Shown: positions 27,565-37,420 of the stretch, in pieces
How positions within the stretch are numbered: the first letter of the stretch is position 1
How the letters are laid out: each line of letters starts with the position of its first letter
Source of the DNA: CAZBNB01 sp964493245
GTDB lineage: Bacteria > Pseudomonadota > Gammaproteobacteria > Legionellales > Legionellaceae
DNA length: 64,000 bases
Assembly: GCA_964493245.1 (NCBI GenBank)
Contig: CAZBNB010000003.1
Coordinates: forward strand, 1-64,000
Direction of reading: 5' to 3'
Position numbers and translations under genes: made by a program
The notes under the pieces: generated by a model
Told to the model about the DNA's origin: nothing
Seen by the model: only the letters and a program-made list of their open reading frames with translations
The model's database searches: none

Positions 27565-27655
27565 AGATCGTTTGCGTAAATTTCAGCTTGAGTTTGTTAA
27601 ATGGTACTGGCTATTCGCCTCACTCAAGTTAAAATTGACGCAAATTATCTTGATT
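27565..27655. repeat. Palindromic repeat related to family P2
   Basis: Imperfect inverted repeat (AAGATCGTTTGCGTAAATTT against the complement of AAAATTGACGCAAATTATCTT). It contains CTGGCTATTCGCCTCA (27607-27622), exactly complementary to 56219-56234 inside the P2 copy at 56151-56314, with similar flanks. Lies between two converging genes and could serve as terminator. Confidence 0.6.
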
Positions 27656-27719
27656 TTTGAATCGTGTCCCAAATGTCAACAAACCTTAATGAAATCGGCT
27701 TGCAGGCATACTAAGCGCC

Positions 27720-30356
27720 TCAGCTCAATATCGGTAATACAAATCGAAATGCAACGCCCCCTTTCTCTAGCAAATTTTCAGCCCAAATCTGCCCCCCATG
27801 TGCTTCAATAATTTTTTGGCATAACGTTAATCCCAACCCCAAACCTTGTTGAGCAGTGGAGTCTGTGCTTCGATAAAATTTTTTAAATAAATGTGTTAAT
27901 TCACCTTGAGCAATTTTGCTACTTGGATTCATGATGCTAACCGTTAATTTATTTTCATCTTCACTAACACTCATTTCAATAGCCGCATCATAAGGTGAAA
28001 ATTTTTCTGCATTATCCAATAAATTACGCAGCACTTCTCGCAATAACTCACCATCCGCGACTATCGTATCCGCTATATCAGCTGGCCAATGAAAATGCAC
28101 TGGCTTATGATTGGATCGCTTCCTAAATAAGGTAATTGAATCTGTTAAAATTTGATGCAATGAGAGCGTAGTCTTATTGAGTAAGATCGTCTCTGATTCA
28201 AAATTCATTAATGTCAACATGTTACTGTTCATTAAGCTTATCTGACTCAGCTCGTTGCTGACTGCCGTTGGATCAAACCATGTTTTTTCTGTTTTATCTG
28301 AGTGCATGGCATTTAAAATGACCTGCAACGGAAAATTAAGATGGGTAACAATGTTTTTCAATAAATTATCACGTGCCGAATCTATCTCAAGCTTAAGCTC
28401 TTTCTTGCGTGTTTTTTCTTGTAATCGATCCGCTTCAATCGCCAGTGTCAGTTGAGCCACACAAGCATCCAACAAGCGTCGTTGCTCCGGGGTGTATAAG
28501 TGATCTTGTTTCGGTTCGATTTTTAACACGCCGACTGTGGCTGCTGATGAGGTCAATGGTAAATACAATGCATTGGTTGAAGATAACGTATCTGTACCAA
28601 AACCAGCAGGTTGTTTCATTTTATATACCCATTCCGCAACACTTTGTTCTTTTTCGTCTGCATTGGATTTAAAATGACCATTAACTCGGTATTGCAGCTG
28701 ATTTTTATTCGGTAAAAAAGCCTTAACATTCGCATTAAAAATATCACCAATATAAGCATTGCCCAACATCAACAAGGCATCTAAACCTCTGGTTAACAAC
28801 AATTGTCGGCTAAATGTATACAGCGCACCAGTCTGCTGCTGAATTTGGTTTGCCATTTCCGCTTTGCGGTGCTTCCATAAAGTAAAATAACTCAAGGCTT
28901 GCGTCACAAAAAACATAATGACCAGTGTCAACATATCCGCATAATCTCTGACTTTCAACTGCTCAAAAGGAGCTAAAAAAAACAAATCATAAGCGATAAC
29001 ACTGAGTGCTGACACAGCAATAGAGGAGCCAAAGTGACCAAATAAAGCCACAAACGCAACACCCAATAAGTACACCATGAGTAAGTTACTGGTAGCCACG
29101 TAAGGCGCCAAAAACAGATTGATTAACGTGCTCGACATAACCACGGCAACGGCAATAGCATAATATTTCCAAACAATCGGTTGTGCGGGTATTTTCTTTT
29201 TTATCAACTCCCTAGGCTCGCTATCCCCTGTAACAATATAAACATTAATTTCACCGCAATTAGCCAGGATCCCCTCTGCTACATGTCGCTTGAAAAAATG
29301 CCACCATTTTTTCTTAGCCAGTTTCCAAACCATAATTTGTGTTACATTTTTTTCACGGGCAAACCGCATCACCTCTTTCACAATATCAGACGCAATTAAC
29401 ACATGGGTTTCCGCACCCAACTGCTGTGCTAAGCGTAAATGCTCGATCGCCAGATTACGTCTATGCACGGCATTACTTAATTGTGGAACGTCTACATAAA
29501 CAGCCAACCATTCCGTTTGTAAGCTGTTAGCCATTTGTTTGGCAATGCGAATTAATTTCAATGACTCGGTGTTTGCGCCTACACACACTAAAATTTTGTC
29601 TTTAATAGGCCAAATCTTTTTTATCCCTTCTGATTTACGGTGTAACAAAACCTCTGTTTCAACCGTCGCTGCCGTGGTTCTTAATGCCAGCTCTCGCAAA
29701 GCCACCAAATGGCCGCGACGAAAATAATGATCAACCGCAAATTCAGCTTGCGTGGGAATATAAATTTTCCCTTCGTGTAAGCGTTTTAAGAGATCATCCA
29801 CCGGTAAATCGATTAGCTCAATGGTATCAGCACGCTCTATCATCATATCCGGCACTGTTTCTTTAATCGGTGCTTGAATAATCTGTGCGACATCATCTTT
29901 TAAGCTTTCTATGTGTTGCACATTGAGTGTGGTATACACGTTGATACCGCTATCTAACAGCTCTTTAATATCTTGCCAGCGTTTTTCATGTCGAAGTCCA
30001 TCCGCATTGGTATGTGCCATTTCATCGACCAGAATTAAACCTGGATTACGCTTGAGCGCTGCATCTAAATCGAACTCAGCATAGGTATTGCCACGATATT
30101 CAATTGTTTGACGGGGAATGATTTCAAACTCGCTGAGCATGGAGTCAATTGTTTCTCGACCATGGGATTCAACGATACCGACCACCACATCTAAGTGCTT
30201 AGCGCGGTTTTCACGCGCATCGTGTAACATTTCATACGTTTTACCCACACCAGGTGCCGCGCCCAGATAGATTTTTAATTTACCACGAGACGCCATACTC
30301 TCAGCTAATTTAACTTCACGCAGTGATTCTTCCGGATCAGTTCGTTGATTGGGCAT
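27720..30356 (-). CDS. kdpD: KdpD-type sensor protein with degenerate kinase core
   Basis: 878 residues, normal KdpD domain order: KdpD N-terminal ATPase-like domain (Walker A GAAPGVGKT at 32-40; LILVDEMAHTNADGLRH), Usp domain (ILVCVGANTE), four membrane helices (about 390-490), GAF-like region, kinase domain. The phosphoacceptor His is at 672 (673 in E. coli) but its motif reads THLNFPL instead of SHDLRTPL. The N-box (LRNLLDNAEKFSP) and G2 box (GLGLGLTLCQ) remain, whereas the G1 box DxGxG is replaced by MNPSSKI. Kinase activity is therefore doubtful. ATG at 30356 overlaps kdpC by 20 bp; no kdpE follows. Confidence 0.93.
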   Translation of the reverse strand: MPNQRTDPEESLREVKLAESMASRGKLKIYLGAAPGVGKTYEMLHDARENRAKHLDVVVGIVESHGRETIDSMLSEFEIIPRQTIEYRGNTYAEFDLDAALKRNPGLILVDEMAHTNADGLRHEKRWQDIKELLDSGINVYTTLNVQHIESLKDDVAQIIQAPIKETVPDMMIERADTIELIDLPVDDLLKRLHEGKIYIPTQAEFAVDHYFRRGHLVALRELALRTTAATVETEVLLHRKSEGIKKIWPIKDKILVCVGANTESLKLIRIAKQMANSLQTEWLAVYVDVPQLSNAVHRRNLAIEHLRLAQQLGAETHVLIASDIVKEVMRFAREKNVTQIMVWKLAKKKWWHFFKRHVAEGILANCGEINVYIVTGDSEPRELIKKKIPAQPIVWKYYAIAVAVVMSSTLINLFLAPYVATSNLLMVYLLGVAFVALFGHFGSSIAVSALSVIAYDLFFLAPFEQLKVRDYADMLTLVIMFFVTQALSYFTLWKHRKAEMANQIQQQTGALYTFSRQLLLTRGLDALLMLGNAYIGDIFNANVKAFLPNKNQLQYRVNGHFKSNADEKEQSVAEWVYKMKQPAGFGTDTLSSTNALYLPLTSSAATVGVLKIEPKQDHLYTPEQRRLLDACVAQLTLAIEADRLQEKTRKKELKLEIDSARDNLLKNIVTHLNFPLQVILNAMHSDKTEKTWFDPTAVSNELSQISLMNSNMLTLMNFESETILLNKTTLSLHQILTDSITLFRKRSNHKPVHFHWPADIADTIVADGELLREVLRNLLDNAEKFSPYDAAIEMSVSEDENKLTVSIMNPSSKIAQGELTHLFKKFYRSTDSTAQQGLGLGLTLCQKIIEAHGGQIWAENLLEKGGVAFRFVLPILS

Positions 30357-30927
30357 GGTCACGCTCCCATTGGTCCAAAGCAAGATTTAAAGCCAATACA
30401 TTAACGTGTGGTTCACCTAAAAATCCTAAAATACGGGCTTGGACATGCTGTTTTACTAATAAAATCAAACTTTTTTCAGACAAATGTCTGGCCGCAGCGA
30501 CTCGTGGAATTTGATATAACACAGCATCTGGACTCAAATCAGGATCTAAACCACTGCCTGATGCCGTCACCAAGTCGGTAGGGATCGCAAGCGTATCATG
30601 TGGTTTTTTCAGAAGGTTTTGTACAGAGGCTTGAATGCGGGCTAACAAAACGGGATTGGTAGTTGCTAAATTTGAACCAGCAGAAGCGCTGCTGTTATAA
30701 GGATAATCGGGTGTTGCTGATGGTCGACTCCAAAAATACCAATCTTGGGTAAAAGATTGACCAATCAAAGCTGAACCAACCACATTGCCCTGATGGTTCA
30801 ATAAACTGCCTTGCGCTTGCCATGGAAAACAAATCGAGGCAATGAATGTGATAAATAAAGGATACAATAATCCCGTCATAATCGATAAAAATAAAAAGGA
30901 TACGACCATTGCTTTCATATTTTTCAT
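30337..30927 (-). CDS. kdpC: Potassium-transporting ATPase subunit KdpC
   Basis: 196 residues, one N-terminal membrane helix (about 8-30) and periplasmic domain, with family motifs FTQDWYFWSRPSAT, SAGSNLATTNP and ASGSGLDPDLSP. It stabilises the KdpFABC complex and assists K+ binding. It lies 48 bp after kdpB and overlaps kdpD at its end. Length matches E. coli KdpC (190). Confidence 0.97.
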   Translation of the reverse strand: MKNMKAMVVSFLFLSIMTGLLYPLFITFIASICFPWQAQGSLLNHQGNVVGSALIGQSFTQDWYFWSRPSATPDYPYNSSASAGSNLATTNPVLLARIQASVQNLLKKPHDTLAIPTDLVTASGSGLDPDLSPDAVLYQIPRVAAARHLSEKSLILLVKQHVQARILGFLGEPHVNVLALNLALDQWERDHAQSTN

Positions 30928-30975
30928 GATGAGCTCACAATCAAGATAACGAGGCCCTTTTTAAAAATCGGACCT

Positions 30976-33036
30976 CTAAAGATAACTTAACAATATATCA
31001 ATGAACTTAATACTCACAAAAGGTACGATCAGTCCACCCACACCATAAATCAAAGCATGACGACGCAACAAGTAAGCCGCACCAAAATAACGATACGCCA
31101 CACCTCGCAATGCCAAAGGAATAAGCGCGACAATAACAAACGCATTAAAAATCACCGTTGATAATACCGCACTTTTTGATGTGCTCAGATGCATAATATT
31201 GAGTGTATTCAAAGCAGGATAGGTTGTAGCAAAAGCCGCCGGTAAAATGGCAAAGTATTTGGCCACATCATTGGCAATACTAAATGTGGTTAAAGCGCCT
31301 CGGGTCATCAATAATTGTTTCCCAATTTCAACCACTTCAATCAGCTTGGTGGGATTTGAATCCAAATCAATTAAATTCCCCGCTTCTTTTGCCGCTTGTG
31401 TACCAGAATTCATGGCCACAGCCACATCCGCTTGCGCTAATGCAGGTGCATCATTGGTTCCATCACCGGCCATAGCAACCAAATGTCCTTGGGCTTGTAG
31501 CAGGCGAATGAGCTTTAACTTTTCTTCCGGTGTCGCATTAGCAAAAAAATCATCTACGCCCGCTTCTGCGGCAATGGCAGCAGCTGTCAGTGGATTATCT
31601 CCCGTCACCATAATGGTTTTAATTCCCATGCGTCTTAATTCCGCGAAACGCTCTTTGATGCCGCCTTTAATGATATCTTTTAAATAAATAATCCCAAGCA
31701 CTCGACTATTTTCTGTTACCACCAATGCCGTGCCACCTTTACGCGAAATCAGCTTCACTTGTTCCTCTACATCAGCGGGGAAAACACCGCCTTGTTCTTC
31801 AATGTAGTGTTCAATAGACACGGCAGCGCCTTTACGAATTTGTCGTCCGGGTAAATTGGCACCGCTCATGCGGGTTTCTGCGGTAAAAGGGATAAAGGTC
31901 GCTTGTAAAGCGTTGATGTCTCGTCCTCTAAGGCCATATTTTTCTTTTGCAAGCACCACAATACTACGCCCTTCGGGTGTTTCATCCGCTAAAGAAGCCA
32001 GTTGCGCAGCATCTGCCAATAACAGTACATCCACGCCTTCGGCTGGAATTAATTCAATCGCTTCGCGGTTACCCAGCGTAATGGTGCCTGTTTTATCTAA
32101 TAATAAAACATCGACATCACCTGCGGCTTCAACCGCATGCCCTGACATTGCAATGACATTAGCACGAATCATTCTATCCATACCGGCAATACCTATTGCT
32201 GAAAGCAGCCCGCCTATCGTGGTTGGCGCCAAACAAACAAACAACGCCACTAAGACGGTCACCGTTGCCACTTGCCCCATATGTGTTGCTTCAACACTGT
32301 ATATTGAAAAAGGCAATAGCGTCGCGCAGACCAATAAAAAAATCAGCGTTAACGCGGCTAATAAAATGGTTAAAGCCAATTCATTGGGGGTTTTTTGACG
32401 CTTCGCGCCCTCGACCAAAGAGATCATTCGATCTAAAAAAGACTCGCCAGGATTAGATGTCACGCGAATAATCAACCAATCTGATATCACCAACGTACCG
32501 CCAGTCACCGCACTGCGATCCCCCCCGCTTTCTCGAATCACTGGCGCGCTTTCACCTGTAATCGCGCTTTCATTCACCGAAGCAATTCCTTCAATAATCT
32601 CGCCATCACAGGGAATCAGATCGCCTGCCTTGACCAGCACAATGTCATCAATACGCAATTCACACGAGTTAGTGAGCGTAAATTTCGCATCATAGGCCGG
32701 TTTGCTGAGTTTTTTGGCTACCAAGTCTTCTCGTGTTTTACGTAAGGTTTGTGCTTGGGCTTTGCCACGTCCTTCGGCTAAACTCTCAGCCAAATTTGCA
32801 AAAAAAACGGTGAACCATAAACCTAAACTGATCGCCAAAATAAACATCGATGAGGCCTCACCTTGCCCAAACAAAGCTTGAACAAAGAGTAAGGTCGTTA
32901 AAATAGAACCCATATAAACAGTAAACATCACCGGATTCCGCAATTGCTGGCGTGGTGATAATTTCTTGAAAGCATCTATGATGGCATTTTGTAATAAATA
33001 AAAACCCCAGATATGCTGATTACGAGACTTATCCAT
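30976..33036 (-). CDS. kdpB: Potassium-transporting ATPase ATP-binding subunit KdpB
   Basis: 686-residue P-type ATPase. Phosphorylated Asp is in LLLDKTGTITLGN; TGES (AITGESAPV) and MVTGDNPLTAAAIA, AMAGDGTNDAPALAQADVA are all present. It energises K+ uptake through KdpA under K+ starvation. The ATG at 33036 overlaps the end of kdpA by 8 bp with GAAGAG upstream; the longer reading from 33054 is less likely. Length matches E. coli (682). Confidence 0.98.
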   Translation of the reverse strand: MDKSRNQHIWGFYLLQNAIIDAFKKLSPRQQLRNPVMFTVYMGSILTTLLFVQALFGQGEASSMFILAISLGLWFTVFFANLAESLAEGRGKAQAQTLRKTREDLVAKKLSKPAYDAKFTLTNSCELRIDDIVLVKAGDLIPCDGEIIEGIASVNESAITGESAPVIRESGGDRSAVTGGTLVISDWLIIRVTSNPGESFLDRMISLVEGAKRQKTPNELALTILLAALTLIFLLVCATLLPFSIYSVEATHMGQVATVTVLVALFVCLAPTTIGGLLSAIGIAGMDRMIRANVIAMSGHAVEAAGDVDVLLLDKTGTITLGNREAIELIPAEGVDVLLLADAAQLASLADETPEGRSIVVLAKEKYGLRGRDINALQATFIPFTAETRMSGANLPGRQIRKGAAVSIEHYIEEQGGVFPADVEEQVKLISRKGGTALVVTENSRVLGIIYLKDIIKGGIKERFAELRRMGIKTIMVTGDNPLTAAAIAAEAGVDDFFANATPEEKLKLIRLLQAQGHLVAMAGDGTNDAPALAQADVAVAMNSGTQAAKEAGNLIDLDSNPTKLIEVVEIGKQLLMTRGALTTFSIANDVAKYFAILPAAFATTYPALNTLNIMHLSTSKSAVLSTVIFNAFVIVALIPLALRGVAYRYFGAAYLLRRHALIYGVGGLIVPFVSIKFIDILLSYL

Positions 33037-34729
33037 ACATGAGCTCTTCCGCAATAGGACCCAAAGCCAAAACAGGTAAAAAAGACAAAGCCCCCATTAA
33101 AAAGATGACACCCACTAACAAAATCACAAACAACGGCGTTGCCGTTTGTAAGGTGCCCGAATTGCTGGGAATGGCTTTTTTAGCACTTAACGATCCGGCG
33201 ATTGCCAATATGGGGATGGCAATGCCATAACGCCCAATCAGCATAAATAAACCACCTAAATAATAAAAATAAGGTGTGTCTGCATTTAATCCTGAAAAAG
33301 CACTGCCATTGTTATTAATCATCGACGTCCAGGCATATAACATTTCTGTTAAACCATGTGTGGCTGGATTAAACAACGATTGGCGCCCTATTGGTAACAT
33401 GAGGCTCACTGCCGTTATCAACAAAACAAAAAGCGGCATGATTAAAACCGCAAGAGAAGCCATTTTCATTTCAAATGGCTCGATTTTTTTACCTAAATAC
33501 TCTGGCGTACGTCCAACCATGAGCCCTGCGATAAAGACAGTGATAATCACCATCATCAGCATGCTATATAATCCCGAACCAACGCCACCAAAAACCACTT
33601 CGCCTAAATGCATCATCCACAAAGGAATCATGCCTCCCAGCGGTGTATACGAATCTAACATTGAATTCACAGAACCATTGGCAGTAGAAGTGGTGGCAAT
33701 ACTCCACAAAGCAGAGTTAAATAAACCGATTCTCACCTCTTTCCCTTCAAAATTGCCTTTCAACTCAACACCCAGTCCTGGTAACTGTAAATGACTTTGC
33801 GATTCGGCTATGGTGGTTGCAACAACCCCACTCGTAAACAAGACCAACATTGCAATCAATAATGCCCAGCCCTGTCGGCGATCGCCAACCATCACACCAA
33901 ATGAAATACAAAGCGCAGCAGGGATGAGCAAAATAGACCAAGTTTCAATAAAATTACTTACCGCGGTAGGATTTTCAAAAGGATGTGCGCCATTTGCATT
34001 AAAGAAACCGCCGCCATTACTGCCCAACTGCTTAATTGCAATTTGAGAAGCCACAGGTCCAAGAGGCAAAATAGATTGATGCTGCTTGATAGGCTCTATG
34101 AGCTGGATAGTCGCTGGGGGTTTAAGCGTTTGGATAACACCTTGAGAAACCAGCACTAAGGCCAACACACACGATAGCGGTAATAAAATATACAAAACAC
34201 CTCGAACCATATCCACACCAAAATGCCCTAATTGGTCGGTTCGTTGTCTTACTATTCCTCGAATCAATACCATTAAAAGCGACATGCCGGTTGCTGCGGA
34301 TAAAAAGTTTTGGCTAGTCAATGCCAGCATCTGTGTCATATAGCTTAATGTGCTCTCACCAGCATAAGCTTGCCAGTCTGTATTGGTCACAAAACTGGCC
34401 GCGTTATTAAAGGCCAGCCCGATTGGCACGGCACCTAAATGTTGTGGATTAAAAGGCATGTGTGCTTGGAGTTGTTGTAGTACAAACAACCAGATAAACC
34501 CCAGGATATTAAAAAAAAGCAACGCAAAGCCATACGTTTTCCAATTCATGTCTTGCTTAGCATCAATACCTGATAAACGGTAAATACCACGCTCAATGGG
34601 CCTAAGCCAGCAAATCCATTTGGGTGGGGTTTCATTGTAAATGCGGGCAATGTAAAGCCCTAGTGGATAGGCGCACAGTAATAACAAAACAATAAAAAAT
34701 ACCAGCTGAATCCATGCCAGTTGTGTCAT
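33029..34729 (-). CDS. kdpA: Potassium-transporting ATPase channel subunit KdpA
   Basis: 566-residue membrane protein with the four pseudo-repeated pore loops: TNTDWQAYAGE, GSNGGGFFNANGAHPFENPT, TSTANGSVNSM and NNNGSAFSGLNADT. Imports K+ in the KdpFABC complex. The start MTQLAWIQ at 34729 shares one base with the kdpF stop codon (TAATG). Confidence 0.98.
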   Translation of the reverse strand: MTQLAWIQLVFFIVLLLLCAYPLGLYIARIYNETPPKWICWLRPIERGIYRLSGIDAKQDMNWKTYGFALLFFNILGFIWLFVLQQLQAHMPFNPQHLGAVPIGLAFNNAASFVTNTDWQAYAGESTLSYMTQMLALTSQNFLSAATGMSLLMVLIRGIVRQRTDQLGHFGVDMVRGVLYILLPLSCVLALVLVSQGVIQTLKPPATIQLIEPIKQHQSILPLGPVASQIAIKQLGSNGGGFFNANGAHPFENPTAVSNFIETWSILLIPAALCISFGVMVGDRRQGWALLIAMLVLFTSGVVATTIAESQSHLQLPGLGVELKGNFEGKEVRIGLFNSALWSIATTSTANGSVNSMLDSYTPLGGMIPLWMMHLGEVVFGGVGSGLYSMLMMVIITVFIAGLMVGRTPEYLGKKIEPFEMKMASLAVLIMPLFVLLITAVSLMLPIGRQSLFNPATHGLTEMLYAWTSMINNNGSAFSGLNADTPYFYYLGGLFMLIGRYGIAIPILAIAGSLSAKKAIPSNSGTLQTATPLFVILLVGVIFLMGALSFLPVLALGPIAEELMYG

Positions 34730-34815
34730 TAGAAATATTCCGGTTTGAATAATACGAAAAGCAGATAAATAAATAAAAATAAGGTAATGCCGCCTGCAAT
34801 CCAATAAAAAATCAT
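34729..34815 (-). CDS. kdpF: KdpF small membrane subunit
   Basis: A 28-residue single-helix protein beginning MIFYWIAGGITLFLF and ending FKPEYF, the classic KdpF pattern. It stabilises the KdpABC complex. AAGGAGTGACG precedes the ATG and its stop overlaps the kdpA start by one base. Only 46 bp separate it from the upstream glycerophosphodiesterase gene on the same strand, with no clear promoter. Confidence 0.93.
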   Translation of the reverse strand: MIFYWIAGGITLFLFIYLLFVLFKPEYF

Positions 34816-34861
34816 CGTCACTCCTTGTTTAAATAATATTTAACCATAGACTGCTGATCTT

Positions 34862-35608
34862 TCAAACTGCTATTTCTGATCCAGACAACAGATTAGGATA
34901 ATCGCTAAAAACAGCATTGACGCCCCAATCAAACAGTTTAAACGCTTCCGTTCGGCGATTAACTGTATACACACAAACAGCATACCCTGCTGCTTTGATT
35001 TGTTGAATTCGTTTTTTCGTAGCAATCTGTCGAGATAAATTGATGGTAAAACAATCAATTGCTTTTGCATCCTCCAACCAATCATCTGGCCACTTATCCA
35101 ATAACCAACCCAGTGGCAGATCTGGGCGCATCTGGTGACAAAGACATAACGCTTGATAATCAAAGCTAGAAACAAGGGGTAATAGGCTTGTCTTTGGCCA
35201 ATGCGCTGTAATCTGTTCTAAAACCGTCCGTGTTAATTGTGATGTGGGGTAGGATTTAATTTCAATGTTGGCATGAACCTGGTGTTCAATCAGCCACATT
35301 AAAGTTTCTTGTAATGTCGGTATGCGTAGATTGCGAAATTTTTTATGAAACCATGCTCCGGCATCTAAAGAGCGAATATAATCTGAGGAAGATGCAATAA
35401 AATCACCTTGACCATTGCTTGTACGATTTAAAACATCATCATGAAAAACAAACGCCTCTCCATCCTGACTAAGCGTAACATCAAATTCTACCCAATGGCT
35501 ACCTAAATCTAATGCGGTTTCAAAAGCAAGCAATGTATTCTCTGGCACGTAAGCAGAAGCACCTCGATGCGCGATGACTTTTTCTAATTCCTCGGTATAA
35601 TTTGTCAT
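34862..35608 (-). CDS. Glycerophosphodiester phosphodiesterase
   Basis: 248-residue cytosolic GDPD (UgpQ type; no signal peptide) that splits glycerophosphodiesters into sn-glycerol 3-phosphate and an alcohol. Catalytic and metal residues are seen in VIAHRGASAYVPENTLLAFE, WVEFDVTLSQDG and VFHDDVLNRTSNG. TIM-barrel length is normal. It is divergent from the amino-acid dehydrogenase operon (61-bp gap) and sits just upstream of kdpF, so kdp might be transcribed together with it. Confidence 0.92.
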   Translation of the reverse strand: MTNYTEELEKVIAHRGASAYVPENTLLAFETALDLGSHWVEFDVTLSQDGEAFVFHDDVLNRTSNGQGDFIASSSDYIRSLDAGAWFHKKFRNLRIPTLQETLMWLIEHQVHANIEIKSYPTSQLTRTVLEQITAHWPKTSLLPLVSSFDYQALCLCHQMRPDLPLGWLLDKWPDDWLEDAKAIDCFTINLSRQIATKKRIQQIKAAGYAVCVYTVNRRTEAFKLFDWGVNAVFSDYPNLLSGSEIAV

Positions 35609-35669
35609 ATTGTTTCTTACCCCGTTAATTGAGAATATATAAAAGATATTTAATTAAGGATGCTCACAG

Positions 35670-36749
35670 ATGATAAACATCGATAATAATAAAGCTACCT
35701 CATCTTTACCAGTTGAAGAAGATTTTCTTGACTACGCACTCGAGCATCAATTTGGCGAAATTCATTGTAAAGTTGATCCTGAAACAGGGATGAAAGCCAT
35801 TATTGCCATTCATAATACACAATTAGGCCCTGCTTTGGGGGGATGTCGATTTATTGAATATCCCAATACCCAAAAAGCACTCTTAGACGCGATGCGCTTA
35901 GCCCGTGGCATGACTTATAAGTCTGCCCTAGCCTATTTACCATTAGGTGGTGGCAAATCTGTTATTATTAAACCCAAACAATCTTTTGATCGCGAGGCTT
36001 ATTTTCATCGTTTTGGTGAGTTTGTGCATCAGCTGAATGGGCGTTATATCACCGCACTTGACAGTGGTACTGAGCTGCCAGATATGGACATTGTTGCCGA
36101 ACATACGCCTTACGTTGCCAGTTTAACCGCGTATCAGGGGGATCCATCGATCTCCACTGCCAGGGGGATATTGCGCGGCATTGAAGCAGCCGTTGCGTTC
36201 AAACTTCAGCGTCATAACTTAGAAAATATTCATGTTGCTATTCAGGGCTTAGGGCATGTCGGCTTTTTGTTAGCTGAGCATTTAACACGGTTAGGTGCAA
36301 AAATTACCGTAGCAGATATCAATCCGGCACGCTTAGAGCGGGCTGTCAAAACCTATGGTGCTCACACGGTTAGTGTTGATGATATTCATAAAATACCTTG
36401 TGATGTCTTTTCACCCTGTGCATTGGGTGCTGTGATTAACGATAAGAGCATCCCCGAATTGCAAACAACTATCATTGCGGGGGCCGCTAATAATCAATTG
36501 GCTCGGCCATATCATGGTAAAATACTTCATGATAACAAGATACTCTATGCGCCAGATTATGCCATTAACTCTGGTGGTGTTATTTTTGCTGCTGGGAAAT
36601 ATTTTCATTTACCAGACATAGAGGTCAATCAAAAAATTGATAAAATTGGTGACACATTGACACAAATTTTCGCTCGCTCTATTGAGGAAAATCGGCCAAC
36701 CAGTGACATTGCTGATTTGATTGCGACTGAGCGCTTACAACTTCAGTAA
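35670..36749 (+). CDS. Leu/Phe/Val-type amino acid dehydrogenase
   Basis: 359-residue NAD-dependent dehydrogenase of the Glu/Leu/Phe/Val family, interconverting an amino acid and its 2-oxo acid with release of ammonia. The catalytic lysine is in YLPLGGGKSVI; the dinucleotide fold is at VAIQGLGHVGFLLAEHL. The length is that of leucine/phenylalanine dehydrogenases. As first gene of the operon with HPPD, FAH-family hydrolase and MaiA it may supply phenylpyruvate or 4-hydroxyphenylpyruvate; that is inference, and branched-chain substrates are equally possible. Confidence 0.88.
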   Translation: MINIDNNKATSSLPVEEDFLDYALEHQFGEIHCKVDPETGMKAIIAIHNTQLGPALGGCRFIEYPNTQKALLDAMRLARGMTYKSALAYLPLGGGKSVIIKPKQSFDREAYFHRFGEFVHQLNGRYITALDSGTELPDMDIVAEHTPYVASLTAYQGDPSISTARGILRGIEAAVAFKLQRHNLENIHVAIQGLGHVGFLLAEHLTRLGAKITVADINPARLERAVKTYGAHTVSVDDIHKIPCDVFSPCALGAVINDKSIPELQTTIIAGAANNQLARPYHGKILHDNKILYAPDYAINSGGVIFAAGKYFHLPDIEVNQKIDKIGDTLTQIFARSIEENRPTSDIADLIATERLQLQ

Positions 36750-36757
36750 GGTACAAA

Positions 36758-37417
36758 ATGAAACAAGTTTCGATCACACCTGAGCTCTATGACTATATAC
36801 TGGATATTTCCCTACGAGAGCATCCTGTATTACATGAGTTGCGCCAAGAAACAGCGAAATTGGCGCTTGCGCAAATGCAAGTTGCGCCTGAACAAGCGCA
36901 ATTTATGCAGTTCTTAATTAAAATGATTCGCGCTAAAAAAGTACTTGAGCTGGGGACGTTCACTGGATACAGTGCGTTAGCAATGGCACTTGCTTTGCCA
37001 GAAGATGGGCAGGTGATCACCTGTGATAGCAATGCTGAGTGGACGAAAAATGCCCCTGCCTTCTGGAAAAAAGCAAATCAACATAACAAAATTGAATTAC
37101 GGCTAGGCCCAGCTCTACACACATTACAAGCGTTAATAAGTGCTGGTTTTCAAGGGCAGTTTGATTTTATTTTTATTGATGCTGACAAAACCAATTATGT
37201 GCCTTATTACGAACTGGCTCTAGAACTCATACACTCTGATGGTATTATTGCCATTGACAACATATTTTGGGATGGTATGGTGACAGACGAAAGTGTCACG
37301 AATGCACAAACGCGTGAAATTCGTCGCTTAAATCGTATTTTGCAACAAGATGAACGAGTGGATATCAGTCTGCTAACCATAGCAGACGGGTTGTTTTTAG
37401 TTAGAAAAAAAGGATAA
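36758..37417 (+). CDS. Class I SAM-dependent O-methyltransferase
   Basis: 219 residues, COMT/CCoAOMT-like. SAM-binding motif VLELGTFTGYSALAMALAL, metal/acid site FIFIDADKTNY, and DNIFWDGMV complete the pattern of cation-dependent catechol-type methyltransferases. Starts 8 bp after the dehydrogenase gene and ends 3 bp before hpd, so it is in the operon. Its substrate may be an aromatic catechol or quinol from the pathway, but this is not shown. Confidence 0.88.
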   Translation: MKQVSITPELYDYILDISLREHPVLHELRQETAKLALAQMQVAPEQAQFMQFLIKMIRAKKVLELGTFTGYSALAMALALPEDGQVITCDSNAEWTKNAPAFWKKANQHNKIELRLGPALHTLQALISAGFQGQFDFIFIDADKTNYVPYYELALELIHSDGIIAIDNIFWDGMVTDESVTNAQTREIRRLNRILQQDERVDISLLTIADGLFLVRKKG

Positions 37418-37420
37418 ATC

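Noticed and set aside
31247..34046. Several long plus-strand frames opposite kdpA and kdpB
   Set aside because: They are antisense to highly conserved genes, have low-complexity composition and no SD; shadows of codon bias.
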